NCBI GenBank assembly: GCA_964438865.1
Contig: CAYTMI010000014.1
Coordinates: 1 to 64,000, forward strand
Source: G016234445 sp964438865
GTDB taxonomy: Bacteria > Chloroflexota > Dehalococcoidia > Tepidiformales > Tepidiformaceae
DNA: 64,000 nucleotides
Reading direction: 5' to 3'
Shown here: positions 16,890-24,117 of the stretch, one piece after another
Layout: the number at the start of each line of letters is the position of its first letter
Numbering within the stretch: position 1 is the stretch's first letter
Notes under the pieces: generated by a model
The model's database searches: none
The model's input: only the letters and a program-made list of their open reading frames with translations
What the model was told of the DNA's origin: nothing
Made by a program: the position numbers and the translations under genes

Positions 16890-17559
16890 CGCGATTGAGC
16901 CTGTAGCCGGAGCCGCGCACCGTGTCGATCGAAATGGTCCCGAACGGCTCGTCGATCTTGCGGCGCAAACGCCGGACGTAGACCTCCACGATGTTCGGGT
17001 CGCCGTCGAAGGCAAAGTCCCAGACGTGGTCGAGAATTTGGCTCTTGGAAACCACGTCCCCCGCGTGGCTCATGAGGAAATGAAGGACTGCAAATTCCCT
17101 GGTCGTCAGCTCGATCCCGGTGTTATTGCGATAGAGCCGACGGGCTGCCGGGTCGAGACGAAGGTCACCGGCCTCGAGCACCGCGGGCCGTTCGCCCCCG
17201 GGACGGCGCAGGAGCGCCCGGATGTGGGCCACGAGCACCATGAACGAGAACGGCTTTGTCAGGTAGTCGTCTGCCCCGGTATCGAGGGCTCGAACCTCAT
17301 CACGGGCCCCGTCCCGGGCCGTGAGCATGAGGATCGGCGTCCAGTTCTTCGCGCGGCGCAAGTTCGCACAGACTTCGTAGCCGCTGCGGTCCGGGAGCAT
17401 GATGTCGAGGAGGATGGCGTCGTACACGCCTTGTTCTGCCATCCACTGCCCATCCACGCCTCCGAGGGCGACATCGACGGCGAAACCCTCGTTCTCCAGC
17501 CCGCGCTTGATGGCGGCCGCCAGTCGCTGTTCGTCTTCCACGACGAGGATGCGGGTCAT
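16879..17559 (-). CDS. OmpR/PhoB-family response regulator
   Basis: This 226-residue protein starts at ATG 17559 (MTRILVVEDEQRLAAAIKRG). The receiver domain has the acidic pocket (VEDE), the phospho-acceptor Asp in AILLDIMLPDRSGYE, Thr in LMLTAR and Lys in YLTKPF. The C-terminal winged helix ends RRLRRKIDEPFGTISIDTVRGSGYRL, the PhoB/OmpR signature. It is co-transcribed with the kinase. Tandem 11-bp repeats upstream are candidate binding sites for this protein. Confidence 0.95.
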   Translation of the reverse strand: MTRILVVEDEQRLAAAIKRGLENEGFAVDVALGGVDGQWMAEQGVYDAILLDIMLPDRSGYEVCANLRRAKNWTPILMLTARDGARDEVRALDTGADDYLTKPFSFMVLVAHIRALLRRPGGERPAVLEAGDLRLDPAARRLYRNNTGIELTTREFAVLHFLMSHAGDVVSKSQILDHVWDFAFDGDPNIVEVYVRRLRRKIDEPFGTISIDTVRGSGYRLNRDGA

Positions 17560-17601
17560 CGCGCCTGCCCTCCTGCTTCCGCGACCATTATCTGACGGGA
17601 C

Positions 17602-17678
17602 GCTGAACCCCTGCTGAACGACAGTGGGAACGCGACGGTCCCGCATGCGGCTCAGCCGCCGCTCAGCGGGCGTTCAGG
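17602..17678. promoter_or_regulatory. Tandem 11-bp repeats between divergent promoters
   Basis: Two arrays occupy the region between the response regulator and the lipoprotein. GCTGAAC occurs at 17602 and 17613. GCTCAGC occurs at 17650 and 17661, followed by GTTCAGG at 17672. Every step is 11 bases, one helical turn, as in OmpR/PhoB-family sites. The arrays are in opposite orientation (GCTGAAC is the complement of GTTCAGC), each facing one of the divergent genes. Confidence 0.55.
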
Positions 17679-17767
17679 ATGTTCCCCTTAGCTTCTTGGG
17701 GACGGCGGGCGACTTGCCAGGGTGGCACCCGGGGTGGCCGCCCGGCTCATCATATGGAGGTGCGATC

Positions 17768-18505
17768 TTGAAAACCCTGCCTACTGGGGCCCTTGCGTTC
17801 ATCCTGGTGGCGATTGTTGCCTGCGGTGGTTCCGGCAAAGACGGCGCCACGCCGGTCATCGACCCGGGAGATGGGGGTGTCTACCAGCCGCAACTCAACC
17901 CGGCGGACTTCGTGGGGGCCATCGACAACCCCTATCTCCCGCTGAAGCCGGGTTCGCGGTGGGTGTACGAATCGGACGACGGCTCCGAGCGCATCGAAGT
18001 GGCGGTGCTGCGGGAAACGCGGTCGATCCTGGGGATCACAGCCACGGTTGTACGGGACACCGTCACCGAGGATGGCGAACTGGTGGAAGACACCCTCGAC
18101 TGGTACGCGCAGGATTCGGCGGGGAACGTGTGGTACCTGGGCGAGGATTCGAAAGAGTACAAGGACGGGAAGGTCGTGAGCACCGCGGGGTCCTGGGAAG
18201 CCGGTGTGGACGACGCCCGGCCTGGCATCGTCATGCCTGCGAGGCCAACGTCCGGGCTCAGCTATCGCCAGGAATACTATGCCGGCGAGGCCGAGGACAT
18301 GGCCACCATCATGAGTCTTGATGGCACGGCGCAGGTGCCGGCCGGCGCCTTCAGCAACCTCCTCGTGATCCGCGAGTGGACCCCGTTGGAGCCAAAGGTC
18401 ATCGAGGAGAAGTACTACGCCGCCGGGGTGGGGGTCGTCCAGGAGGTCAACGTGGCCGGGGGGAAGGGCCGGGTCCAACTCCTGAGCTTCGAACCGGGGA
18501 AGTGA
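17768..18505 (+). CDS. Secreted lipoprotein of unknown function
   Basis: This 245-residue protein starts at TTG 17768, placed by GGAGG seven bases upstream. It has a lipoprotein signal (LKTLPTGALAFILVAIVAC, lipobox ending in the Cys at about residue 19, then GGSGKDG). The mature part is beta-rich with repeated YESDDG and DWYAQDSAGNVWYLGEDS segments and no catalytic motif I recognise. It is divergent from the two-component system and may be its target, which is consistent with the intervening repeats. Likely anchored on the outer face of the membrane. Confidence 0.75.
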   Translation: MKTLPTGALAFILVAIVACGGSGKDGATPVIDPGDGGVYQPQLNPADFVGAIDNPYLPLKPGSRWVYESDDGSERIEVAVLRETRSILGITATVVRDTVTEDGELVEDTLDWYAQDSAGNVWYLGEDSKEYKDGKVVSTAGSWEAGVDDARPGIVMPARPTSGLSYRQEYYAGEAEDMATIMSLDGTAQVPAGAFSNLLVIREWTPLEPKVIEEKYYAAGVGVVQEVNVAGGKGRVQLLSFEPGK

Positions 18506-18614
18506 CTTCGAGCGAGGATGCCCGCCCGCCGGAGAGGATTTATCTCCTGTCAGCTGTGGTTCAGGCGCGGACCGGCATCCTTGAGGGCAGGACACGAAAG
18601 GGGGCTGGCTCGCC

Positions 18615-18950
18615 ATGCGCCAACGCACACTCCTCATCATCTCAGGGGCCGCCGTCGTCGCGGCCGCAGTGACGGTCGGCGGGGGCATCGCCATCGCGAC
18701 GAGCGGTGACGACGACACTCCGCTCACCGGCGAAACCTACCGGAAGGCAGTCGAAGCGGCCCTGGCCCATACGGGCGGAGGGACCGTCACCGAGACCGAG
18801 GTCGGCGACGATGGCGCCGCCTACGACGTCGAAGTACGACTCCCTGATGGTTCTCAGGTGGAGGTCCGGCTCGACGCCAACTTCAAGCCCATAGGCTCCG
18901 AACCCGATGACGACAGCGCCGGCGAGGATGACGACGGCGACGACGACTAA
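18615..18950 (+). CDS. PepSY-like membrane-anchored protein
   Basis: This 111-residue protein has an N-terminal helix (LLIISGAAVVAAAVTVGGGIAIA, residues about 6-28) followed by a PepSY-like unit (TGETYRKAVEAALAHTGGGTVTETEVGDDGAAYDVEVRLPDGSQVEVRLD) and an Asp/Glu-rich tail. PepSY domains often sit beside two-component systems and act outside the membrane. Its stop overlaps the convergent enoyl-CoA hydratase stop by four bases. Confidence 0.75.
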   Translation: MRQRTLLIISGAAVVAAAVTVGGGIAIATSGDDDTPLTGETYRKAVEAALAHTGGGTVTETEVGDDGAAYDVEVRLPDGSQVEVRLDANFKPIGSEPDDDSAGEDDDGDDD

Positions 18951-19741
18951 CGGCCACTGAAGGCCGGCGGGCGCTTTTCGATGAAGGCCTGACGAGCCTC
19001 CTTGCCGTCTTCGCTGCCGAAGGCCATCCCGATATTGCGGATCTCGTAGCGAAGCTGTCCGGCGAGGTCGGGGAGCCTCGTCGAACTGACGAGGCCGCGC
19101 TTGGTCAGCCGGGAGGTGATTGGCGAGAGCCTGGTGAGGGACTGGCAGTATTCGGCGAAGCGGCCGGGGAAGGCGTCGTCGTCCACGACTTCGCCGACCA
19201 TGCCGAGGGCTTTGGCTTCGTCGCCGCTGACCGAGCGGTTTTCGAGGAGGAAGCGCATAGCCTGTTCGTAACCCATGGCCTGGGGAAGCGTGACCGTGAG
19301 GCCGCCGTCGGGTGAGCCGCCGATGCGGGGGTATCCAGCCATGAGGACGGCGGAGCGCTTCATCACACGGAGGTCGGCGGACATGGCGAGGGAGAGGCCG
19401 CCGCCGACGGCAACGCCGTTGATGCCCGCGACGATCGGTTTGTCGCATTGTTCCCGCATGCCGATGAGGAACATGCTGATCCAGGCAAGGTCGTCGAGCT
19501 GGCGGCCGAGCGGCGAACGGGGCGAGAAGTCCGGCCCGGGATCCTTCAGGTCGAGCCCGGAGCAGAAGGCGTTGCCGGTGCCGGTGATGGCTATGACCCA
19601 GGCGGAGTCGTCCTTCGCGGCCTCTTTCACGGCCGCGACGATGGCCCAGCCGAGTTCGAGGTTGAGGGCGTTCTTCGTCTCCGGGCGGTTGAGTGTGATG
19701 GTGCGGACGTGGCCGTCGTCCGTGACGTTGATGACACCCAT
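18947..19741 (-). CDS. Enoyl-CoA hydratase/isomerase family protein (copy A)
   Basis: This 264-residue crotonase-fold protein has the oxyanion-hole segments NAFCSGLDLKD (about residue 60) and INGVAVGGGLSLAMSADLRV (about residue 105). It probably hydrates or isomerises an acyl-CoA. It is a close duplicate of the gene at 19752-20546; the last 120 residues are nearly identical, with YPRIGGSPDGGLTVTLPQ shared exactly. The two genes are 10 bases apart in the same direction. Confidence 0.88.
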   Translation of the reverse strand: MGVINVTDDGHVRTITLNRPETKNALNLELGWAIVAAVKEAAKDDSAWVIAITGTGNAFCSGLDLKDPGPDFSPRSPLGRQLDDLAWISMFLIGMREQCDKPIVAGINGVAVGGGLSLAMSADLRVMKRSAVLMAGYPRIGGSPDGGLTVTLPQAMGYEQAMRFLLENRSVSGDEAKALGMVGEVVDDDAFPGRFAEYCQSLTRLSPITSRLTKRGLVSSTRLPDLAGQLRYEIRNIGMAFGSEDGKEARQAFIEKRPPAFSGR

Positions 19742-19751
19742 GCGAATCCCC

Positions 19752-20546
19752 CTATCGGCCCTTGAAGACGGGCGGGCGCTTTTCCATGAAGGCCTGGCGG
19801 GCCTCCTTGCCGTCGTCGCTGGAGAACGCCATGCGGATGTTGGTGAGTTCGTAACGAAGCTGGCCGGCGAGGTCGGGGAGCCTGGTCGAACTGACGAGGC
19901 CGCGCTTGGTCAGCCGGGAGGTGATGGGCGAGAGCTTCGTGAGGGACTGGCAGTAGTCGGCGAAGCGGGCGGGGAAAGCATCGTCGTCGACTACTTCGCC
20001 GACCATGCCGAGGGCTTTCGCTTCATCGCCGCTGACGGAGCGGTTTTCGAGGAGGAAGCGCATGGCCTGTTCGTACCCCATGGACTGGGGCAGGGTGACC
20101 GTGAGACCGCCGTCCGGGGAGCCGCCGATCCGGGGGTAACCGGCCATGAGGACTGCGGAGCGCTTCATCACGCGCAGGTCGGCGGACATGGCGAGGGAGA
20201 GGCCGGCGCCGACGGCAACGCCGTTGATGCCGGCGACCACCGGCTTGTCGCACCCCTGGCGCATGGTAAGGAGGAAGCTGCTGACCCAGCCCAGGTCGTC
20301 GAGCTGGCGGCTAAGTTCGGACTTCGGAGAGAAGCTGGGGCCGGCGCCGCGGAGGTCGAGCCCGGAGCAGAAGGCGTTGTCGGTCCCCGTGACGGCGATG
20401 ACCCAGACGGAGTCGTCGGTCGCGGCTTCGGCGACGGCGTTGACCACGCCCCAGGCGAGTTCGTCGTTGAGCGCGTTCTTGGACTCCGGCCGGTTGAGCT
20501 GGATGGTGCGGACGTGGCCGTCGTTGGCGATGTTGATGACACCCAT
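19752..20546 (-). CDS. Enoyl-CoA hydratase/isomerase family protein (copy B)
   Basis: This 264-residue protein starts at ATG 20546 (MGVINIANDGHVRTIQLNRP) behind GAGGAG. Crotonase motifs are the same as in copy A (NAFCSGLDLRG, INGVAVGAGLSLAMSADLRV). The differences cluster in residues 1-100, while the C-terminal half is almost unchanged, which suggests a recent tandem duplication with gene conversion or different selection on the front half. Likely co-transcribed with copy A. Confidence 0.88.
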   Translation of the reverse strand: MGVINIANDGHVRTIQLNRPESKNALNDELAWGVVNAVAEAATDDSVWVIAVTGTDNAFCSGLDLRGAGPSFSPKSELSRQLDDLGWVSSFLLTMRQGCDKPVVAGINGVAVGAGLSLAMSADLRVMKRSAVLMAGYPRIGGSPDGGLTVTLPQSMGYEQAMRFLLENRSVSGDEAKALGMVGEVVDDDAFPARFADYCQSLTKLSPITSRLTKRGLVSSTRLPDLAGQLRYELTNIRMAFSSDDGKEARQAFMEKRPPVFKGR

Positions 20547-20716
20547 GCGGAATCTCCTCGGACCGCCCGTGGCGGGCGCGGTGGTTGTGCAGGCGAGTAT
20601 ACCGGTGTGGCCGAACAGCGGCGCTGGAAGCCAGCATCGCGGCGGCGAAGGCGCAGAAGGAGCGGGCTTTGGCGTGAGCTCGGGCGTGAGCAACGGGGCT
20701 GCCGCTGGCAGGCTTC

Positions 20717-21682
20717 CTACAGCCCCCGGAGGAAGGCGATCATCGCGGCGTTGACCTCGGCGGGGCGTTCCTGCTGGGTCCAGTGGCCGGCGCCGGGGAG
20801 GAGGATAACGCCCTTGAGGTCCGTCACGTTCTTCTCGAGCCCGGCCACGACCGCGTCTCGCCCACCGCTCATGGTGATGACGCCGTCGCGGTCACCGGCG
20901 ATGAAGAGGGCGGGCTGCTCGATCTTCTTGCCGGCCCACGGTCCCACCAGGTCCCAGTTGCGGTCGATGTTGCGGTACCAGTTGAGGCCGCCGCGGAAGC
21001 CGGTGCGTTCGAATTCGCCCGTGAAGTAGTCGAGATCGGCTTCCGTGAGCCAGGGCGGGAGGGTCGCCGGGTCGGTCATCGCGTCGAGGAAGGCGATCGT
21101 CTTCGGGCGCGGCTCGGGGGCGCGGACGGGAGCGTCGCCAGAGGCCGAATACAGCACCGTCCGCAGTGACCGCCGCACGTCCCTCTGGAACTCGTGTTCG
21201 GCGACGCCGGGGGTCTGGAAGTAGAGGATGTAGAAGAAGTTGTCCCCGTAGGCCGCCTTCATCATGCTCGTCGGCCGCATCACACCCCGCGCCCCGCCGA
21301 AGGGGACGCTCATCCCGATGACCGCGCGGAAGATGTCCGGCCGCATCATCGCCGAGTTCCAGGCGACGGGTGCTCCCCAGTCGTGCCCGGCGATCACCGC
21401 CGTCTCTTCGCCCAGGGCCGCCACCAGTCCGACGATGTCGCCGACCATGTGGAACTGGGTGTACTGGTCGATCGGGTCGGGGCGGTCGGTCTGGCCGTAG
21501 CCGCGCTGGTCGGGGGCGACAGCGTGGAAGCCGGCCTCGGCGAGGGCGACGATCTGGTGGCGCCAGGAGTACCAGGACTCGGGCCAGCCGTGGCACATCA
21601 CGACGAGGGGGCCTTTGCCGGCCTCGGCGATGTGCATCTTGATGCCGTTGGTTTCGATGAAGCGGTGGGTAATCTCAGTCAT
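20717..21682 (-). CDS. Alpha/beta hydrolase, epoxide-hydrolase-like
   Basis: This 321-residue protein starts at ATG 21682 (MTEITHRFIETNGIKMHIAE). It shows the epoxide hydrolase/haloalkane dehalogenase order: HGWPESWYSWRHQI (oxyanion HGxP), GYGQTDRP, nucleophile elbow IAGHDWGAPVAW with Asp as nucleophile, and a C-terminal GAGHWTQQERPAEVN with the catalytic His. Soluble. It is divergent from the SDR at 21788 and may share a short promoter region with it. Confidence 0.88.
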   Translation of the reverse strand: MTEITHRFIETNGIKMHIAEAGKGPLVVMCHGWPESWYSWRHQIVALAEAGFHAVAPDQRGYGQTDRPDPIDQYTQFHMVGDIVGLVAALGEETAVIAGHDWGAPVAWNSAMMRPDIFRAVIGMSVPFGGARGVMRPTSMMKAAYGDNFFYILYFQTPGVAEHEFQRDVRRSLRTVLYSASGDAPVRAPEPRPKTIAFLDAMTDPATLPPWLTEADLDYFTGEFERTGFRGGLNWYRNIDRNWDLVGPWAGKKIEQPALFIAGDRDGVITMSGGRDAVVAGLEKNVTDLKGVILLPGAGHWTQQERPAEVNAAMIAFLRGL

Positions 21683-21787
21683 GCCGCGCATCATAGCGAG
21701 GAGCGGCCACCCCCGGCATCCCGGGCCGCTCGCCGTCTTCCCGCGCGGCAGCCTATAGTCCTCGCATCAACCCCACCGGAGGCTGCC

Positions 21788-22561
21788 ATGCCTGGCCGTT
21801 TCGAGAACAAGACCATCATCATCACCGGGGCGGCGGGCGGCATCGGCCGCGCTGCTGCCGTTCGTTTCGCCTCCGAGGGCGCCAACGTCGTCGCCGTCGA
21901 CCTGAAGGGTTCGGGGCTGGACGACGTCGCCGGCGAGGTCGAGAAGGCCGGAGGACGCGCGCTCACGGTGGCGGCGGACGTGACGCGCAGTTCCGAAGTG
22001 GAAAACTACGTCGCGCGGGCGAAGGCGGTGTTCGGCGGCGTCGACTTCTTTTTCAACAATGCCGGGATCGAAGGATGGGTGGGCCCCAGCACGGAGTACC
22101 CCGAGGAAGTCTTCGACCGCGTCATCGCGGTGAACCTGAAGGGCGTGTGGCTGGGGATGAAGTACGTGGTGCCGGCGATGCGGGAACGGGGGGGCGGCGC
22201 GATCGTGAACACGGCTTCGATCGCGGGCCTGCGCGCGACGCCGACGATCATCGCCTATGGGGCGAGCAAGCACGCGGTCGTGGGGATGACGAAGAGCGCG
22301 GCCGTGGAGTTCGCGCGCGACAAGATCCGGGTGAACGCGGTCTGCCCGTCGCCGATTGAGACGCGGATGATGCGTTCGCTGGAGCGGGGGATAAACCCGG
22401 ACCACCCGGAGGAGCAGCATGAGGTGATGGCCGCGCGGATCCCGCTCGGGCGTTACGGCGAACCGTCGGAGGTGGCGGCACTGGTGGCCTTTCTCTGCAG
22501 CGCCGACGCGTCGTTCCTGACCGGCGGCATCTACACCGTGGACGGCGGCTCGACGGCCTGA
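21788..22561 (+). CDS. SDR-family oxidoreductase
   Basis: This 257-residue short-chain dehydrogenase starts at ATG 21788 (MPGRFENKTIIITGAAGGIG). The cofactor motif is TGAAGGIG; NNAG and the catalytic Ser...Tyr-x3-Lys (YGASKHA) are present. The C-terminal SADASFLTGGIYTVDGG is typical of classical SDRs. Asp at the end of beta2 (VVAVDLKG) suggests NAD rather than NADP. The substrate is unknown. Confidence 0.9.
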   Translation: MPGRFENKTIIITGAAGGIGRAAAVRFASEGANVVAVDLKGSGLDDVAGEVEKAGGRALTVAADVTRSSEVENYVARAKAVFGGVDFFFNNAGIEGWVGPSTEYPEEVFDRVIAVNLKGVWLGMKYVVPAMRERGGGAIVNTASIAGLRATPTIIAYGASKHAVVGMTKSAAVEFARDKIRVNAVCPSPIETRMMRSLERGINPDHPEEQHEVMAARIPLGRYGEPSEVAALVAFLCSADASFLTGGIYTVDGGSTA

Positions 22562-22566
22562 CAGAT

Positions 22567-22594
22567 GTGCGCGGTCGGCTTGCCGACCGCGCAC
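22567..22594. terminator. Hairpin between convergent SDR and Fic genes
   Basis: A 12-13-base-pair perfect stem (GTGCGCGGTCGG with its complement) fills the 34 bases between two convergent stops. There is no T-run, so it is a hairpin-only bidirectional terminator candidate. Confidence 0.55.
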
Positions 22595-22595
22595 G

Positions 22596-23249
22596 CTACC
22601 CCCCGCTGGCCTTCTCCACGATGTCCAGGAGCTGCGAGGCAAGGTAGCTTCGCAGCAACTCTTCCATCGAAGATACATCGAGCGATCCTTGCGTCCAGCC
22701 TTCATCCGCGGCCTCGAGAGCTTCGTAGTACGGTTGCTTATCCTGCGCGATCGCCTCCGGAATCGTCTTCGTACCAGGCAGGACGCTTCCCAGCCGCACG
22801 CACAACACCAGATAGGAAACTACTCTCGAAGTTCTCCCGTTCCCGTTGGCGAACGGATGAATCCAGTTCAGCCGCCACATGACGTAGGACGCCAGGTGGA
22901 TCGGCGAGGCACCCTTCCAGTTCTCGTTCACGTAGTCGCAGAGATCATCGACGAGGCCCGGAACGTCCTCCCACCCTGGCGGCTGGTGGCCGCTGTTCTC
23001 GATGCTGACATCGATGGTTCGGAACGAGCCCGCTGTCGGTTCCAGCCTTTGAACTGCGACCCTGTTGAGTTCAGCAATCGTGGACGGCCGGAGCCGGAAC
23101 TCTCCCGGTGATCGCACTGCTTCCGCCGCGATCTCCAGCATGCGGTCGAACTGAAGAAGGCCGTTCCGAGCCTCCAGCTCGGCGATCTCTTCCTCTGTCA
23201 GCACCGGCAGCTCGCCAGGGTCTGTGAGCCGGGTCCGCCTATCGGCCAC
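22596..23249 (-). CDS. Fic-domain protein (toxin-like AMP transferase)
   Basis: This 217-residue Fic protein starts at GTG 23249, overlapping the upstream small gene by 11 bases. The complete Fic motif is HPFANGNGRTSR from residue 131. Fic proteins usually transfer AMP from ATP to target hydroxyls. No inhibitory helix is evident within the protein, which points to the adjacent 63-residue gene as the controlling antitoxin (class I arrangement). Confidence 0.9.
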   Translation of the reverse strand: MADRRTRLTDPGELPVLTEEEIAELEARNGLLQFDRMLEIAAEAVRSPGEFRLRPSTIAELNRVAVQRLEPTAGSFRTIDVSIENSGHQPPGWEDVPGLVDDLCDYVNENWKGASPIHLASYVMWRLNWIHPFANGNGRTSRVVSYLVLCVRLGSVLPGTKTIPEAIAQDKQPYYEALEAADEGWTQGSLDVSSMEELLRSYLASQLLDIVEKASGG

Positions 23250-23430
23250 TGCCGGCGTCGTCCAGTTTCAGGCGCTCAGCGGCTTCGTCGATGGTCTGCT
23301 TGGTGATGCGCTCGTTCTCGAACTGCGTGTTGCCATACGCGAAGCTTCGCCTCTGACGCTCCTGCTCCTCGGGGGTCATGCGAACCGCGCGCGCGGCGGC
23401 GATGAGTCGATCCAGGTCTGTTTCGGCCAT
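23239..23430 (-). CDS. Probable antitoxin of the Fic pair
   Basis: This 63-residue charged helical protein (MAETDLDRLIAAARAVRMT) precedes and overlaps fic. It has SFAYGNTQFENERIT around residue 29. In position this resembles the [S/T]xxxE[G/N] inhibitory helix of Fic antitoxins, but Gly stands where Glu is expected (SFAYGN). The antitoxin role is inferred from size, overlap and gene order. It could bind the promoter palindrome, although no DNA-binding fold is apparent. Confidence 0.65.
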   Translation of the reverse strand: MAETDLDRLIAAARAVRMTPEEQERQRRSFAYGNTQFENERITKQTIDEAAERLKLDDAGSGR

Positions 23431-23483
23431 GATCGGTTTCCACCCACTTCATGATGTTCGGGGAAAGAAGCCCCGAGCGTTGG

Positions 23484-23513
23484 AGTGTAGAACAAGTGTT
23501 CTACGGTCGTCAA
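23484..23513 (-). promoter_or_regulatory. Promoter of the Fic operon with embedded palindrome
   Basis: On the minus strand TTGACG (23513-23508) and TACACT (23489-23484) are 18 bases apart. The palindrome GTAGAACAAGTGTTCTAC (23487-23504) fills the spacer. Its core GAAC-N4-GTTC matches the Gram-positive-type LexA box, so a repressor bound here would block polymerase directly. The rest of 23431-23819 (389 bases) shows no gene I can support. Confidence 0.6.
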
Positions 23514-23819
23514 GAAGATCGACCCTCTGGCTGATACATTGCCCCATGCTCCACGGCGAAGCAAGCGGGAGGCGAGTGTCTTCAAGAGAATCGAGGCGTG
23601 ACGGACCGTGGGGAAGCTGCACAGCTCCAGTCCAGGCTTGGCGCCGGTCTACTACCTCCACAACCCCTCTCCGCGTTGCGTAGAATGCTGGGGAGCGGAG
23701 GAGCCAACGCGCGCCGTCCGCTGACCTGCCGCTTCCGGAGGCCCCCGCCCGATGACTGCCCACCCTCGTTCCAACCCCGCCCTACGGGGAACCCGCCGCG
23801 GGACGAGGTCGCGCTCGTC

Positions 23820-24053
23820 GTGAGAGTGGCGGTGCTCGGCGTGGCGGCGGCCGTAACCACCTTGGCCGGCGCGCTGGTGGCGATGAACGGTGGCGGCTGG
23901 CTCGTCCTCGGCGTCGGCGGCGTGCTCCTGGCGGCGACCTACGCGGCCCGCCAGTTCGCCCGCGGGGGCCACGCCCCGCCTGCGGAACACTGGCGGGACG
24001 ACGACCCCGGCGGCGACGACGACGCTCCCTGGGAGCCCCACCCCCGGCGCTGA
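23820..24053 (+). CDS. Small two-helix membrane protein
   Basis: This 77-residue protein starts at GTG 23820 (VRVAVLGVAAAVTTLAGALVA). It has two hydrophobic helices (residues about 2-22 and 28-46) and an acidic, proline-rich tail (RDDDPGGDDDAPWEPHPRR). The ribosome site is weak, so the start is uncertain. It lies 64 bases before the terminase-like gene in the same direction. Function is unknown. Confidence 0.5.
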   Translation: MRVAVLGVAAAVTTLAGALVAMNGGGWLVLGVGGVLLAATYAARQFARGGHAPPAEHWRDDDPGGDDDAPWEPHPRR

Positions 24054-24117
24054 TTCGTCCCCGAGCCGGTGCCGGGGGCCACTGTGGTCTGGCGGGCACA
24101 ACCAGTACACCGGCTGT

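Noticed and set aside
23505..23819. Short reading frames between the Fic operon and the small membrane protein
   Set aside because: No ribosome site, domain or coding bias supports any of them.
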